A program made the translations under genes and the position numbers. The notes beneath the pieces were generated by a model, which did no database searches, was not told the origin of the DNA, and was given only the letters and a program-made list of their open reading frames with translations. DNA of 64,000 nucleotides from positions 88,300-152,299 of the forward strand of contig DATJUT010000101.1 of the NCBI GenBank assembly GCA_035502185.1. Direction: 5' to 3'. This stretch comes from Gemmatimonadales bacterium. Lineage in GTDB: Bacteria > Gemmatimonadota > Gemmatimonadetes > Gemmatimonadales > JACORV01. Positions 1 to 9,011 of the stretch are shown one piece after another (position 1 is the stretch's first letter; each line of letters opens with the position of its first letter).

Positions 1-1
1 G

Positions 2-439
2 CGCCGCCGGTTCAACGAAAAGGACGTGCACGTCCACTTCCCGGAGGGCGCCATCCCGAAGGACGGGCCGTCGGCCGGTGTCACCATCGCGGTGGTGCTG
101 GCGAGCCTGTTCACCGGGCGCGCGGTGCGCTCCGACCTCGCGATGACCGGCGAGATCACGCTGACCGGCCGCGTCCTCGCCATCGGCGGGCTGCGGGAGA
201 AGCTCGGCGCGGCGGTGCGCGGGCGCATCCGGACGGCGATCATCCCGGCGGCGAACCAGCCCGACCTCCGGGACGTGCCGGAGAGCATCCAGCGCGGCCT
301 CAAGATCCACCTGGTGGAGACGACAGACGAGGTGCTGGCGCTGGCACTGCTGCCCAAGGCGCGCGCGGCGCGGGCCCCGGCCCGGGCGCGGGAACCGGCG
401 GCCCGCGCGGCGTTGACGGGGCGGCGCCCGCGACGCTAG
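2..439 (+). CDS. lon: Lon protease (endopeptidase La), C-terminal part
   Basis: This is the proteolytic domain of an ATP-dependent Lon (peptidase family S16), cut by the left window edge; the AAA+ domain lies outside. The frame is open from base 2. The catalytic serine is in the PKDGPSAG motif (codon at 71-73) and the catalytic lysine in GGLREKLGA (codon at 200-202), giving the Ser-Lys dyad of the family. MTGEITLTG between them is also diagnostic. After the conserved fold there is a basic, alanine- and arginine-rich tail of about 25 residues, longer than in E. coli Lon. The enzyme degrades misfolded and regulatory proteins in the cytosol. The stop codon TAG doubles as the start of a likely -10 box for the next gene. 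Confidence 0.95.
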   Translation, partial: RRRFNEKDVHVHFPEGAIPKDGPSAGVTIAVVLASLFTGRAVRSDLAMTGEITLTGRVLAIGGLREKLGAAVRGRIRTAIIPAANQPDLRDVPESIQRGLKIHLVETTDEVLALALLPKARAARAPARAREPAARAALTGRRPRR

Positions 440-442
440 CAT
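413..442 (+). promoter_or_regulatory. Sigma70-like promoter for the APC transporter, inside the end of lon
   Basis: TTGACG (413-418) and TAGCAT (437-442) are separated by 18 bases and sit about 31 bases before the GTG start of the transporter. The -35 box lies in the lon reading frame and the -10 box overlaps the lon stop codon. It is seen by eye only, with no experimental support. Confidence 0.45.
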
Positions 443-473
443 TGCCGTTCCTCCGATCCGCGAGACGCACCCC

Positions 474-1967
474 GTGACGCAGCCCGGCAACGCCACCACC
501 ACGCTCGTGCGCGGCATCAGCCCCACCGCGGCCGTCGCCCTGGTCGTCGGGTCGATGATCGGCTCCGGCATCTTCATCGTGTCGGCCGACATCGCGCGCC
601 GCGTCGGGACGCCCGGCCTGCTGCTCACGGTGTGGGCGGTGACCGCCGTGGCCACCGTGATGGGCGCGCTCACCCAGGGCGAGCTGGCCGCGATGTACCC
701 GCGGGCGGGCGGCCAGTACGTGTACCTGCGCGAGGGCCTGTCGCCGCTGTGGGGCTTCCTGTACGGGTGGACGTTGTTCCTGGTGATCCAGACCGGCACG
801 ATCGCCGCCGTCGCGGTCGCGTTCGCGCGGTTCCTCGGCGTGCTGGTGCCCGCCGTGACACCCGACATCTGGCTCTCGCTGGGCCACATTCCGGCGCCGG
901 GCGACGCCCTGTTCGCCCTGTTCGGGCACCCGACCGCGCACCCCGAGGCGATCGAGATCGGCGTCTCGTGGCAACGGCTGATCGGGATCGTCGTGGTGCT
1001 GTTCCTCACCTGGGTGAACGTCCAGGGCGTCCGCACCGCGGCGTGGATCCAGACCGTGTTCACCGCGACCAAGGTGCTGGCGCTGGCGGGACTCGTCGTC
1101 CTGGGCCTCACCATCGGCCGGAACGCCGGGGCCATCGCGGCCAACTTCGGCGCCGGGCACTTCTGGGGCGCCGCGCCCTTCTCCCTCGCGCTGCTGCCGG
1201 TGCTCGGGGCGGCGATGGTCGGCTCGCTGTTCTCGTCCGACGCGTGGAACAACGTGGCATTCGCGGCCGCGGAGGTGCAGAACCCGCGCCGCAACCTGCC
1301 GCTCGCGCTCGCCGCGGGGACGCTCATCGTCGGCGCGCTGTACGTGCTGGCCAACGTCGCCTACCTGAACGTGCTTCCGCTCGGCGCCATCCAGGGGGCG
1401 CCGCAGGACCGGGTCGGCACGGTCGCGGCCCAGGTCATCTTCGGGCAGGCCGGCGTCGCGATCATGGCCATCGCCATCATGATCTCGACCTTCGGCTGCA
1501 AGAACGGGCTGATCCTGTCGGGCGCGCGGGTGTATTTCGCCATGAGCCACGACGGGCTGTTCTTCCGGCGCGCGGGCAACGTGGACCCGGTGCACCGCAC
1601 GCCGCGGGCCGCGCTGTGGGCCCAGGGCGCGTGGACCGGCCTCCTGTGCCTGTCGGGGACGTACTCGGACCTGCTCAACTACGTGATCTTCGCGGTGGTG
1701 CTGTTCTACTTCCTCACCGTCATCGCGATGTTCCGCCTGCGGCGGATCCGCGCCGACACGCCGCGACCCTACCGGGTGCTGGGCTACCCGTGGATGCCGG
1801 CGCTGTACATGGCGCTGATGGGCGCGGTGATGGTGGACCTGCTGTTCGAGAGCCCGCTGTACACGTGGCCCGGCCTGATCATCGTGGTGATCGGGATCCC
1901 GGTGTACTTCGCGTGGCGCCGCGTCGGCGTGGCCTCGGCCATCGTGGAGGCGCCCGACACCACGTAG
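474..1967 (+). CDS. APC-family amino acid permease
   Basis: A 497-residue membrane protein of the amino acid-polyamine-organocation superfamily. The first transmembrane segment carries the signature GSMIGSGIF (about residues 23-31), which forms the unwound substrate-binding turn of helix 1 in this family; about twelve hydrophobic segments follow. AMYPRAGGQYVYLREG (about residues 73-88) is typical of the APA and LAT branches. It probably exchanges or imports amino acids across the inner membrane; substrate cannot be read from sequence. The start is GTG at 474, with no strong Shine-Dalgarno, only a weak GAGACG-type stretch. It follows lon by 34 bases but appears to have its own promoter. Confidence 0.9.
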   Translation: MTQPGNATTTLVRGISPTAAVALVVGSMIGSGIFIVSADIARRVGTPGLLLTVWAVTAVATVMGALTQGELAAMYPRAGGQYVYLREGLSPLWGFLYGWTLFLVIQTGTIAAVAVAFARFLGVLVPAVTPDIWLSLGHIPAPGDALFALFGHPTAHPEAIEIGVSWQRLIGIVVVLFLTWVNVQGVRTAAWIQTVFTATKVLALAGLVVLGLTIGRNAGAIAANFGAGHFWGAAPFSLALLPVLGAAMVGSLFSSDAWNNVAFAAAEVQNPRRNLPLALAAGTLIVGALYVLANVAYLNVLPLGAIQGAPQDRVGTVAAQVIFGQAGVAIMAIAIMISTFGCKNGLILSGARVYFAMSHDGLFFRRAGNVDPVHRTPRAALWAQGAWTGLLCLSGTYSDLLNYVIFAVVLFYFLTVIAMFRLRRIRADTPRPYRVLGYPWMPALYMALMGAVMVDLLFESPLYTWPGLIIVVIGIPVYFAWRRVGVASAIVEAPDTT

Positions 1968-2021
1968 CGCCGCCTTCCCGCGGCGGGGCGCCCGCCACGG
2001 GCACCCGCCGCGGGCCGGCGG

Positions 2022-3569
2022 CTACTCACCCGCGATCTCCACCTTCGCGTCGCGGTGCCCGCGCACCATCAGGACGAGCGGGAAGGACGCCAGGAACAGG
2101 GCGGCCACGAGCAGCAGGACGTGGTTGTAGGCGAGCACGGTCGCCTGCCGCGTCACGTCGAGATCCAGGATCCGCAGCGCCTCGCGGCCGGCGGTCGCCG
2201 CGTCGGACCCGCGCCGCATCATCCCCCCGGTCAGCGCGCGCAGCCAGGCCTGGGTGGCCGGGCCGTAGATGGTGACGTGCTCGGCCAGCCGGTCGTGGTA
2301 GACCGCCGCGCCGCGGGTCAGCTCGGTGGCGGTGAGCGCGATGCCGACGCTCCCCAGCACCTGCCGCACCACGTTGTAGAGGCCTGCGGCCGCGGTCATC
2401 TTGGTCTTCGGGATCGTCGCGAGCGCCGCGGTGCTCAGCGCCACGAACAGCAGGCTGAACCCCACGCCCTGCCACATCTGCGGCAGGAGGATGTCCCACG
2501 CGCCCGTCTCCCCGGTGAGGTGGGCCAGGTCCCAGAACGAGAAGGCGCTGATCGCCAGCCCGGTGCCCACCAGGACGCGCGGTCCGAGACGGTTGTAGAG
2601 CAGGCCGACGACGGGCATCAGGACCGCCATCGCGAGGCCGCGCGGCATCATGGCGATCCCGGACTTCTCCGCCGGGAAGCCGAGCAGCTGTTGGAGGAAC
2701 AGGGGCAGCAGGAACAGCGCGCCGTACAGCCCCATCCCCAGCACGCCCCCCAGCGCGGTCGCGGAGGCGAACGGGACGTTCCGGAACAGGCCGAGCTCCA
2801 CCGCCGGACGTTCGCAGCGGAGCTCGCGCCACACGAACAGCGCGAGGCCCACCACCGCGATCACCGCCAGCCACACGATGAAGGCCGATTCGAACCAGTT
2901 CTCGTCCTGGCCCTTCTCGAGCATCAGCTGCAGGGCGCCGAGGCCGGCGGTCATGAGCGCCAGGCCCGGGAGGTCGATCCGGCCCCGGGAGCGCACCAGG
3001 TAGGGCGGGTCCTCGACGAACCGCTGCACCAGCAGGACGGCCACGACGCCGATCGGGACGTTGATGTAGAACACCCACGGCCAGGACCACTGGTCGGTGA
3101 TCCAGCCGCCGAGGGTGGGGCCGAAGGCCGGCGCCAGCACGATGCCGAACCCGTAGAGCCCCATCGCCGTGCCCTGCTCCTCGGGCGGGAAGGTCTCGCG
3201 CAGAATGGCCTGCGAGACCGTGATGAGCACCCCGCTGCCGAGCCCCTGCAGGGCCCGGAAGAACACCATCACCGGCATCGAGCGGGCGATGCCGCACGCC
3301 ATCGACGCGGCGGTGAAGGCGACGATCGACACGAGGTAGAAGTTCTTGCGCCCGTAGCGCTGCGACAGCAGGGCGCAGATCGGCATGATGATGACCTGGG
3401 CGAGGATGTAGCCGGTGACGACCCAGGTGATCTCCTCGATGGTCGCGCCGAGGGTACCGCTCATCTCGGGCAGCGCGACGTTGATGATGCTCGAGTCGAG
3501 CACGGCCATGATCGTGCCGATCATGACCGTGCCTGCGACGAGCCACTTGTTGACGGGCGGTCTTGACAT
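2022..3569 (-). CDS. DHA2-family drug:H+ antiporter (EmrB/QacA type MFS)
   Basis: A 14-helix major facilitator of about 515 residues when started at the ATG at 3569 (MSRPPVNKW). A TTG eight codons upstream is possible but less likely. Helix 1 contains TIMAVLDSSIINVALP, the DHA2 motif D1 (LDxTxVNVALP), and the helix 2-3 loop has SQRYGRKNFYL (motif A). GVLITVSQAILRETFPPEEQG and the GPTLGGWI motif C follow. It should expel drugs or toxic lipophilic compounds across the inner membrane. No membrane-fusion partner (EmrA) is adjacent in the window, although the right-hand neighbour sequence is only a repeat element and GH31. The gene converges on the APC transporter. Confidence 0.9.
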   Translation of the reverse strand: MSRPPVNKWLVAGTVMIGTIMAVLDSSIINVALPEMSGTLGATIEEITWVVTGYILAQVIIMPICALLSQRYGRKNFYLVSIVAFTAASMACGIARSMPVMVFFRALQGLGSGVLITVSQAILRETFPPEEQGTAMGLYGFGIVLAPAFGPTLGGWITDQWSWPWVFYINVPIGVVAVLLVQRFVEDPPYLVRSRGRIDLPGLALMTAGLGALQLMLEKGQDENWFESAFIVWLAVIAVVGLALFVWRELRCERPAVELGLFRNVPFASATALGGVLGMGLYGALFLLPLFLQQLLGFPAEKSGIAMMPRGLAMAVLMPVVGLLYNRLGPRVLVGTGLAISAFSFWDLAHLTGETGAWDILLPQMWQGVGFSLLFVALSTAALATIPKTKMTAAAGLYNVVRQVLGSVGIALTATELTRGAAVYHDRLAEHVTIYGPATQAWLRALTGGMMRRGSDAATAGREALRILDLDVTRQATVLAYNHVLLLVAALFLASFPLVLMVRGHRDAKVEIAGE

Positions 3570-3610
3570 CGGTGAGAGAAAAGTAATCAGCAACGGCAGA
3601 CTTCAGGGTA

Positions 3611-3745
3611 GTTGCCAGACGGTAAGGACTGAAGTGGTTGCCCGTTGCCAGACCCAAGAGGGCAGACCAGTTGCAGGTACTGCCAACTGGGCTGGCCTCC
3701 GCTCACTCGTAGCTGGTAACCACTTCCTCCTTGCCGTCTGGCAAC
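3611..3745. repeat. Imperfect inverted-repeat element (about 135 bp)
   Basis: The left arm at 3611-3639 and the right arm at 3718-3745 are near-identical inverted copies of about 28 bases, differing by a few substitutions and one indel. The core GTTGCCAGACGG is perfect in both. Further short copies of GTTGCCAGAC- and GCCAACTG-like words lie between the arms (for example near 3644-3654 and 3682-3690). It sits between the divergently arranged exporter promoter and the stop of the GH31 gene, contains no reading frame and could fold into one long hairpin. It resembles a small non-autonomous repeat (MITE- or REP-like); no target-site duplication was identified. Confidence 0.6.
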
Positions 3746-3757
3746 TGACCTGAGCTC

Positions 3758-6202
3758 TCAGCGGTCTATTCTGATCTCCTTGGACGTGGCGGGCACGTCG
3801 AGCGTCGCAAGCTTGCGCCCCGCGTCCCACGCGGCCTGCGCGGCGCGGCCGTCCACGGTCACGCTCTTCGGCGCCGCGGCGAGCCCGTGCACCACCACCT
3901 CGAAGCTGGACGCCGCGCCGGCGTAGCTGCCCGTCTGCGCGATCGCGAGGCGCAGCGTCGGGCCGTCGGCGGTGGTCTGGAACCGGCTGAGCCGGAAGGC
4001 GCCCTGCCGGTAGGCGAAGCCCTCGCCGGCGTCCTCGTACAGCTCGCTGGTCCCGGAGCCCCCGTCCCACACGTGCAGCTCCAGCGTGTCCATGTGCCGC
4101 TCACCCACGTACTGCTCGACCGCCTGCATCGGGATCACGGCGCCCGCCTGGACGAACAGCGGCACGCTCTTGACGAAGTTGGAGTCGTCGCGCGCCCACG
4201 GGTCGACGCGCGGGGCGCTGACCGCGTAGGCGTGCCCGCCGTCGTACACCGAGTCGAAGGGGTAGCGGAACCAGCGGCCCGCGGGCAGGTAGACCGGGCG
4301 CGTATCCTGGCCCTCGCGGGTGACGGGGGCCACCAGCAGGTGGTCGCCGAAGGTGAACTCGTCGTTGATGCCGTAGACGGCGGTGTCGCCCTGGAACTCC
4401 CACACCAGCGGGCGCGCCACCGGACGGCCGTCCCGGCCGTGCTGGTAGAACGCCGTGTAGAGCTGCGGCAGCAGGCGGTAACGCAGCCGGATCATCTCGC
4501 GGTTGGCCGCGGTGTGCACCGGGCCGAACGCCCACGGCTCGCGGGCCGGCGCCGAGAACTCGTTGTGCGTGCGGTAGAACGGGAAGAAGGTCGCCGCCTC
4601 GAGGAAGCGCGAGAACAGCTCGGCGGACGGTGAGCCCGCGAAGCCGCCGATGTCGGCGCCGGCGAACGGCACGCCGCTGATGCCGAGGCCGAGCGTCATG
4701 CCGACGGCGAGCTGCAGATGCTCCCAGTCGGCGGAGTTGTCACCGGTCCAGATGCTGGTGTAGCGCTGCAGGCCGGAGAAGCCCGCGCGCGTGACGATGA
4801 ACGGCCGGTGATCGGGCTGGAGGCGGCGCCAGCCTTCGTACGTGGCCCGGGCCTCGAGCAACCCGTAGAGGTTGTGGTACTCGAGGTGGCTGCCCTCGTG
4901 CTCGCCCTTGCCGAACAGCGTGACGTCGGGCAGCGTGCCGCCGAAGAAGTTGGCCGGCTCGTTCATGTCGTTCCAGATGCCCGCGATGCCGGCCGACCAC
5001 AGCCGGTTGTCCATCTCCCCCCACCAGGTACGCGTGGCCTGCCGGCTGAAGTCGGGGAAGATGGTCTTGCCGGGCCACACGTCGCCCACGTACGGGGAGC
5101 CGTCGGGCCAGGTCACGTAGTCGCCCGAGGCCAGCAGCTGCCGGTACACGTCGTAGGCGCTGTCCACCTTCACGCCGACGTCCACGATCGTCGTGACCTT
5201 CATCCCCTCGCGCCGCAGGTCCGCCAGCATGCGCCGCGGGTCGGGAAAGCGCTGCGGGCTCCAGGTGAACAGGCGGTACCCGTCCATGTAGTCGATGTCG
5301 AGGTACAGCACGTCGCACGGGATGCCGCGGCTGCGGAACTCGTGCGTGATCCGGTACAGCTCGCTGTCGGGGACGTAGCCCCAGCGGCTCTGCTGGAAAC
5401 CGAGCGCCCACTCCGGCGGGAGGGGGGTGCGGCCGGTGAGCCGCGTATACTCGGCGAGCACCGACTCGACCGCGGGCCCGGGGAACACGTAGAAGCGCAG
5501 CTCGCCACCGTCAGCGGTGAAGCCGACGTGGCTGCGCAGCCTGGCGCCGAAGTCGAACTCGCTCTTGTACGAATCGTCGTAGAACACGCCGTATGCGCGG
5601 CCCGCGTTCACCGCGATATAGAAGGGAATGGAGGAGTAGATCGGGGTCGTCTGGCCGGCGTGATAGCCCGCGTCGGTGTTCCACATCGTGAGGATCTGTC
5701 CGGTGCGGTCGAGCGGGAACGGCTCCTCGCCGATGCCGAAGTAGTGGCCGCCGGAGGGGCGGGCGACGATGTGCGTGACGCGCCCACCCTGGTGTCCGGC
5801 GCCGAGCGACTCGGAAAACAGCTCGTGGCCGGCGGTGTCGGCGATGGAGAGGCGCAGGGGATGCTTGCGGAGCGTGGCCACGAGCACCGCGCCGCGGACC
5901 GTGAGCGCCTCGGCCGTCTCGCGGATCGCGGGGTCGGCGAGCACGATGCTGTCGGGCAGCGTCGCCCAGGAGGCGGCCGTGTCGAAGGCGCCGGTGAACG
6001 AGTAGCGGATGCGGAACCCGACGTCCGCCACCTGCTCGATCCGCACCGCGCCGTTCTCGGCGCGCGCCACCACGCCGCCCTTCACGCGCTCCATCGCGCG
6101 GTAGTTGCCGAGGAACACGTAGCGCCCGTCCTGGGCCCGCGCGACGGTTGCGACGGCGAGCGTGAGGGCGAGCGCGAGGGTAACCGCCGTGCGTCCGTTC
6201 AT
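3758..6202 (-). CDS. Secreted GH31 alpha-glucosidase
   Basis: An 814-residue glycoside hydrolase family 31 enzyme with a Sec signal peptide (MNGRTAVTLALALT... cleaved after ARAQ). It has an N-terminal galactose-mutarotase-like beta domain, then PPEWALGFQQSRWGY at the start of the TIM barrel. The nucleophile is Asp412 in IWNDMNEP and the acid/base is probably Asp488 in SIWTGDNSADWEHL. The C-terminal beta domains end in a DUF5110-like segment. It probably releases glucose or a related sugar from the non-reducing end of alpha-glucosides in the periplasm or outside. The start at 6202 has a good GGGAGG ribosome site and begins the signal peptide. The frame stays open far upstream, but that extension lacks coding character. 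It fits the alpha-glucan theme of the window. Confidence 0.93.
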   Translation of the reverse strand: MNGRTAVTLALALTLAVATVARAQDGRYVFLGNYRAMERVKGGVVARAENGAVRIEQVADVGFRIRYSFTGAFDTAASWATLPDSIVLADPAIRETAEALTVRGAVLVATLRKHPLRLSIADTAGHELFSESLGAGHQGGRVTHIVARPSGGHYFGIGEEPFPLDRTGQILTMWNTDAGYHAGQTTPIYSSIPFYIAVNAGRAYGVFYDDSYKSEFDFGARLRSHVGFTADGGELRFYVFPGPAVESVLAEYTRLTGRTPLPPEWALGFQQSRWGYVPDSELYRITHEFRSRGIPCDVLYLDIDYMDGYRLFTWSPQRFPDPRRMLADLRREGMKVTTIVDVGVKVDSAYDVYRQLLASGDYVTWPDGSPYVGDVWPGKTIFPDFSRQATRTWWGEMDNRLWSAGIAGIWNDMNEPANFFGGTLPDVTLFGKGEHEGSHLEYHNLYGLLEARATYEGWRRLQPDHRPFIVTRAGFSGLQRYTSIWTGDNSADWEHLQLAVGMTLGLGISGVPFAGADIGGFAGSPSAELFSRFLEAATFFPFYRTHNEFSAPAREPWAFGPVHTAANREMIRLRYRLLPQLYTAFYQHGRDGRPVARPLVWEFQGDTAVYGINDEFTFGDHLLVAPVTREGQDTRPVYLPAGRWFRYPFDSVYDGGHAYAVSAPRVDPWARDDSNFVKSVPLFVQAGAVIPMQAVEQYVGERHMDTLELHVWDGGSGTSELYEDAGEGFAYRQGAFRLSRFQTTADGPTLRLAIAQTGSYAGAASSFEVVVHGLAAAPKSVTVDGRAAQAAWDAGRKLATLDVPATSKEIRIDR

Positions 6203-6223
6203 CTCGAGACCTCCCGGGTCGCA

Positions 6224-6233
6224 CACAATTGTG
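6224..6233. promoter_or_regulatory. Palindrome upstream of the GH31 gene
   Basis: CACAATTGTG is a perfect 10-base palindrome, extended to 14 of 16 paired positions by its flanks (6221-6236). It lies about 21 bases before the GH31 start codon. The position suits an operator, but the regulator is unknown and the site may be chance. Confidence 0.25.
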
Positions 6234-6294
6234 CGCGGAGGCCTCTGGTCACGCAATCCACTCGTCGCCGGCGCGCGCGGCCGGGCCGGGCCGG

Positions 6295-7371
6295 CTACGG
6301 CCCCGGCGGCCGGGTCCCCGGCAGCGGGCGCTCGAAGTGGACGTCGAGCAGCTCCTGGGTCTCCGTGTAGCGGACGATGGGCGTGCGGACGTCGAAGCGC
6401 GGCTCCGGCACCAGCACGCCCTCCACCCGCCGTGGGATGAGGACGTTGGGATACAGCTCGGCGAAGGTGATGGTCGAGCTCGCGGACTGCAGCCCCGACA
6501 GTGCGCGCGCGACGCGGGTGAGCCGGACGGTGGCGATGCGCAGCTGGTACGTGAGCGCGTCGAGGTAGACCTCGCCCTCGATGTCCGGCGTGCGCAGGGC
6601 CTCGGTGGGGACGTAGTCGAACCGGACGTAGCGCCCGCCGTCGCGGTCCACCGTGCCCGCGTAGTAGAAACAGTGGACGGCCTGGAACGCGCTGTCGCCG
6701 AAATCGGAGAGGGTCGGCAGCACGATGCGCGGCATCAGGCTGTCGTTCGGGCCGGCACCCGTCTTCACCACGTAGCCGGGCCGATACCGCACCCGATTGC
6801 GGCTGACGAGCTGCACCACGTCGGCGGACGCAGACGCGACGCGGCCCATCTGGTCGTAGTCGGCGAACTTGCGCGACATCCGGTAGCGGAACGGGTACGA
6901 ATCGGCCAGGAACGCGTACCGTTCCGCGTTCTCCCGGATCTGCTGCAGCAGCGCCAGCAGCTGCGGCGCGGCCGCGGAGTCGGGCGGCCCCGGTGCCGTG
7001 CACGCGCGCGAGGTCGTGACGGTGATGGTCGCCAGCTCCACCACCAGCGGCTTCATCGCGATCGAGAGCGCCAGGGGAACGCCGGCGACCTTGACGACCG
7101 TCGAGTCGAACGGGTGGAAGCCGATCTGCCGCACCAGAAGCCGGTAGCCGCCCGGAGGGACGCCGGTGAAGCGGAACGCCCCGCTGTCGTCGGTAAACTG
7201 CCGGCCGCGCTCGGGCTCGAGCGACACCACCGCGAAGGGAACGCCCGCGCCGCCGGAAAGCACGGACCCTCGCACCACGTCGGAACGCTGCTGGGCGAGA
7301 GCGTCCCGGGCTGCTCCGACGGCGAGCAGCACCACGAGACCCCGAAACGCCGACCGCTCGACCAATCCCAT
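6295..7371 (-). CDS. Secreted protein with carboxypeptidase regulatory-like domain
   Basis: A 358-residue exported protein of unknown function. A signal peptide (cleavage near ALAQQ) is followed by a carboxypeptidase regulatory-like beta-sandwich (about residues 28-110; GGAGVPFAVVSL, DDSGAFRFTGVPPGGYRLLVRQIGF), the domain that often precedes TonB receptors. The remaining 240 residues are beta-rich and contain no barrel signature that I recognise; HCFYYAGTVDRDGGRYVRFDYVPTE suggests an outer-membrane or lipid-facing fold like other Gemmatimonadota surface proteins. The ATG at 7371 is preceded by GAGGATC. It lies 93 bases upstream of GH31 on the same strand, so the two may be co-transcribed. Confidence 0.7.
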   Translation of the reverse strand: MGLVERSAFRGLVVLLAVGAARDALAQQRSDVVRGSVLSGGAGVPFAVVSLEPERGRQFTDDSGAFRFTGVPPGGYRLLVRQIGFHPFDSTVVKVAGVPLALSIAMKPLVVELATITVTTSRACTAPGPPDSAAAPQLLALLQQIRENAERYAFLADSYPFRYRMSRKFADYDQMGRVASASADVVQLVSRNRVRYRPGYVVKTGAGPNDSLMPRIVLPTLSDFGDSAFQAVHCFYYAGTVDRDGGRYVRFDYVPTEALRTPDIEGEVYLDALTYQLRIATVRLTRVARALSGLQSASSTITFAELYPNVLIPRRVEGVLVPEPRFDVRTPIVRYTETQELLDVHFERPLPGTRPPGP

Positions 7372-7770
7372 GCGATCCTCGCGGCTTGCGGAGGTGGCCG
7401 CCGGCGGGATCGAGCCGGCCGCCACCACTAGCTATGAGCGCCCCGCGCCAACGCCGCAAGACGCCGGAGCGGAACCGTCCTCCCGGGAGGTCGCGCGTCC
7501 CGGCACCGCCGGCGCCGCGGCCCCGGCGAGCGGTCGCGACGCGGGGCTCTTCCGGGCTCTGGTCGGCCACGTGCCGCGGCAAACGGCAACGGGGGCCGAC
7601 AGTGGAAGGTCTGGCACTCGCGACCCCGGGTGCGCGGCGGCAATTCCGATTCCACGATTCCGAGATCCGCACCGGCGCAAGTGACGCCCGCCTAACGCCT
7701 GTCCGCCAGCTATTCGGGGCCCGCGGAGAGCGTCGTCAGGTCGTCCCGGTCCCACGGAGAGCGTCGCCCT
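7372..7770. other. 399-bp divergent intergenic region
   Basis: No gene is seen here. It separates the leftward surface-protein gene from the rightward TPR gene. An 11-of-13 paired hairpin (7393-7405 with 7414-7426) lies in the leader of the leftward gene. GGAGAGCGTCG occurs twice (near 7724 and 7756), the second copy acting as ribosome site for the TPR gene. GATTCC/GATTCCGA words recur around 7649-7666. No clear promoter boxes were found. Confidence 0.5.
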
Positions 7771-8985
7771 ATGCGTATCCTGCCAGTCGCCTTCTGTCTC
7801 CTCGTCGCGTCCGCGACGCCGCTCGCCGCCCAGGGCAACGGTCCCGGGAAAATGCCACGCCGTCCAGCCCTGCCGTCCGGCAGCGACACGTGCGACGCCT
7901 ACGCGTACTACCAACTCGGGATGGCGCGCGTGCACGACGACCCCGAAACCGCGGCGGCGGCGTTCTACTGGACGCACCGGCTCTCTCCGGACGCCGCGGT
8001 GGCCTACTACGCCGAGCGGATCGCGCTGCTGCTGGCGGATCGGTACGTACTCAGCGGCTACATCGAGGACGACCGCCGGACGCTGCAGTCGGCGGACGTG
8101 CGGCGCATCGACTCGCTCGAGGTCAGGGCGCTGACGCTGGACCCCTTCTTTCCGCAGCAGCTGGACGAGCTCCTCATCGTGACCTACTTCACGAACCGGA
8201 TCCACGACGACTATCGCCAGCACGGCGAGGAGGTCAGCGACCTCGATGTCGAGTTCTACGTGCGGAGTGCGCTGAGGACCCTCGGGCCGGCGACCAGCGC
8301 CTGGCTCGCGTTCGGGCGGGGCGAATACCGCCAGGCGGCGGACTACTGGGCCGGCGAGGAGCGCCATCACCGGAAGGACTCCGACCTGCGGGCCTGGCGC
8401 GCGCGGGCCCTGTTCCTGCTGGGACAACCGGACAGCGCCCGCGTCGAGCTGGATTCGGCTCTCGCGGTCGCCCGCCGCTCCGACGCGGAGAAGATGAAGT
8501 ACGTGTACGACTCCAAGGTGCTCTGGGAGTACGAGATCGGGCGGATCGACGAGCTGCAGGGCCGGGACTCGGCGGCGCGGGAGGCGTACCAGCAGGCGCT
8601 GGTCGAGGACCTCTCGTTCTATCCGGCCCACTCCCGCCTGGCCTACATCGCGATGCGCACCGTGGACACCGCGACGGCGGTGACCGAGCTGCAGCGGGCG
8701 ATCGAGCTGAAGCCGGACGACTACACCGCGCGACTGCTCCTCGGGACGGTGCTCGCGGCGCGACACGAGACCGGGCCGGCGACGGAGCAGCTGCGGCGCG
8801 CGGCGGAGGCCGAGCCGTGGGTTCCGCAGCCGCATCTGGTGCTGGGTGACGCGCTCCGCCTCGCGGGCGACCACGACGGCGCGGTGACGGAATACCAGCG
8901 CTTCGTGGCGCTGGCCGCCCGAAGCCATCGCGACCTCGCCGCGGTGCGCCAGCGGCTCGCCGAGCTGGGCGCCCCGACGCCGTAG
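7771..8985 (+). CDS. Exported TPR-repeat protein
   Basis: A 404-residue protein with a Sec signal peptide (MRILPVAFCLLVASATPLAAQ) and tetratricopeptide-like helical repeats over most of its length. The clearest repeats are in the C-terminal half: DSAAREAYQQALVEDLSFYPAHSRLAY, TAVTELQRAIELKPDDYTARLLLG and PATEQLRRAAEAEPWVPQPHLVLG. Such proteins are scaffolds for protein complexes; no enzymatic motif is visible. The start at 7771 has GGAGAG about 9 bases upstream. It is divergent from the surface protein and converges on the S41 protease. Its role is unknown. Confidence 0.8.
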   Translation: MRILPVAFCLLVASATPLAAQGNGPGKMPRRPALPSGSDTCDAYAYYQLGMARVHDDPETAAAAFYWTHRLSPDAAVAYYAERIALLLADRYVLSGYIEDDRRTLQSADVRRIDSLEVRALTLDPFFPQQLDELLIVTYFTNRIHDDYRQHGEEVSDLDVEFYVRSALRTLGPATSAWLAFGRGEYRQAADYWAGEERHHRKDSDLRAWRARALFLLGQPDSARVELDSALAVARRSDAEKMKYVYDSKVLWEYEIGRIDELQGRDSAAREAYQQALVEDLSFYPAHSRLAYIAMRTVDTATAVTELQRAIELKPDDYTARLLLGTVLAARHETGPATEQLRRAAEAEPWVPQPHLVLGDALRLAGDHDGAVTEYQRFVALAARSHRDLAAVRQRLAELGAPTP

Positions 8986-9011
8986 CGGCCCGCGGCGAGG
9001 GAGGGTCTCCG

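Noticed and set aside
7393-7426. Riboswitch or attenuator in the leader of the surface-protein gene.
   Set aside because: Only one hairpin was visible; no alternative fold or ligand-binding motif could be recognised.
6203-7672. An open frame upstream of the GH31 start that would make a 1304-residue fusion.
   Set aside because: The extension is arginine- and proline-rich in the style of high-GC antisense sequence, overlaps the surface-protein gene in another frame and lies before a good ATG, ribosome site and signal peptide at 6202.
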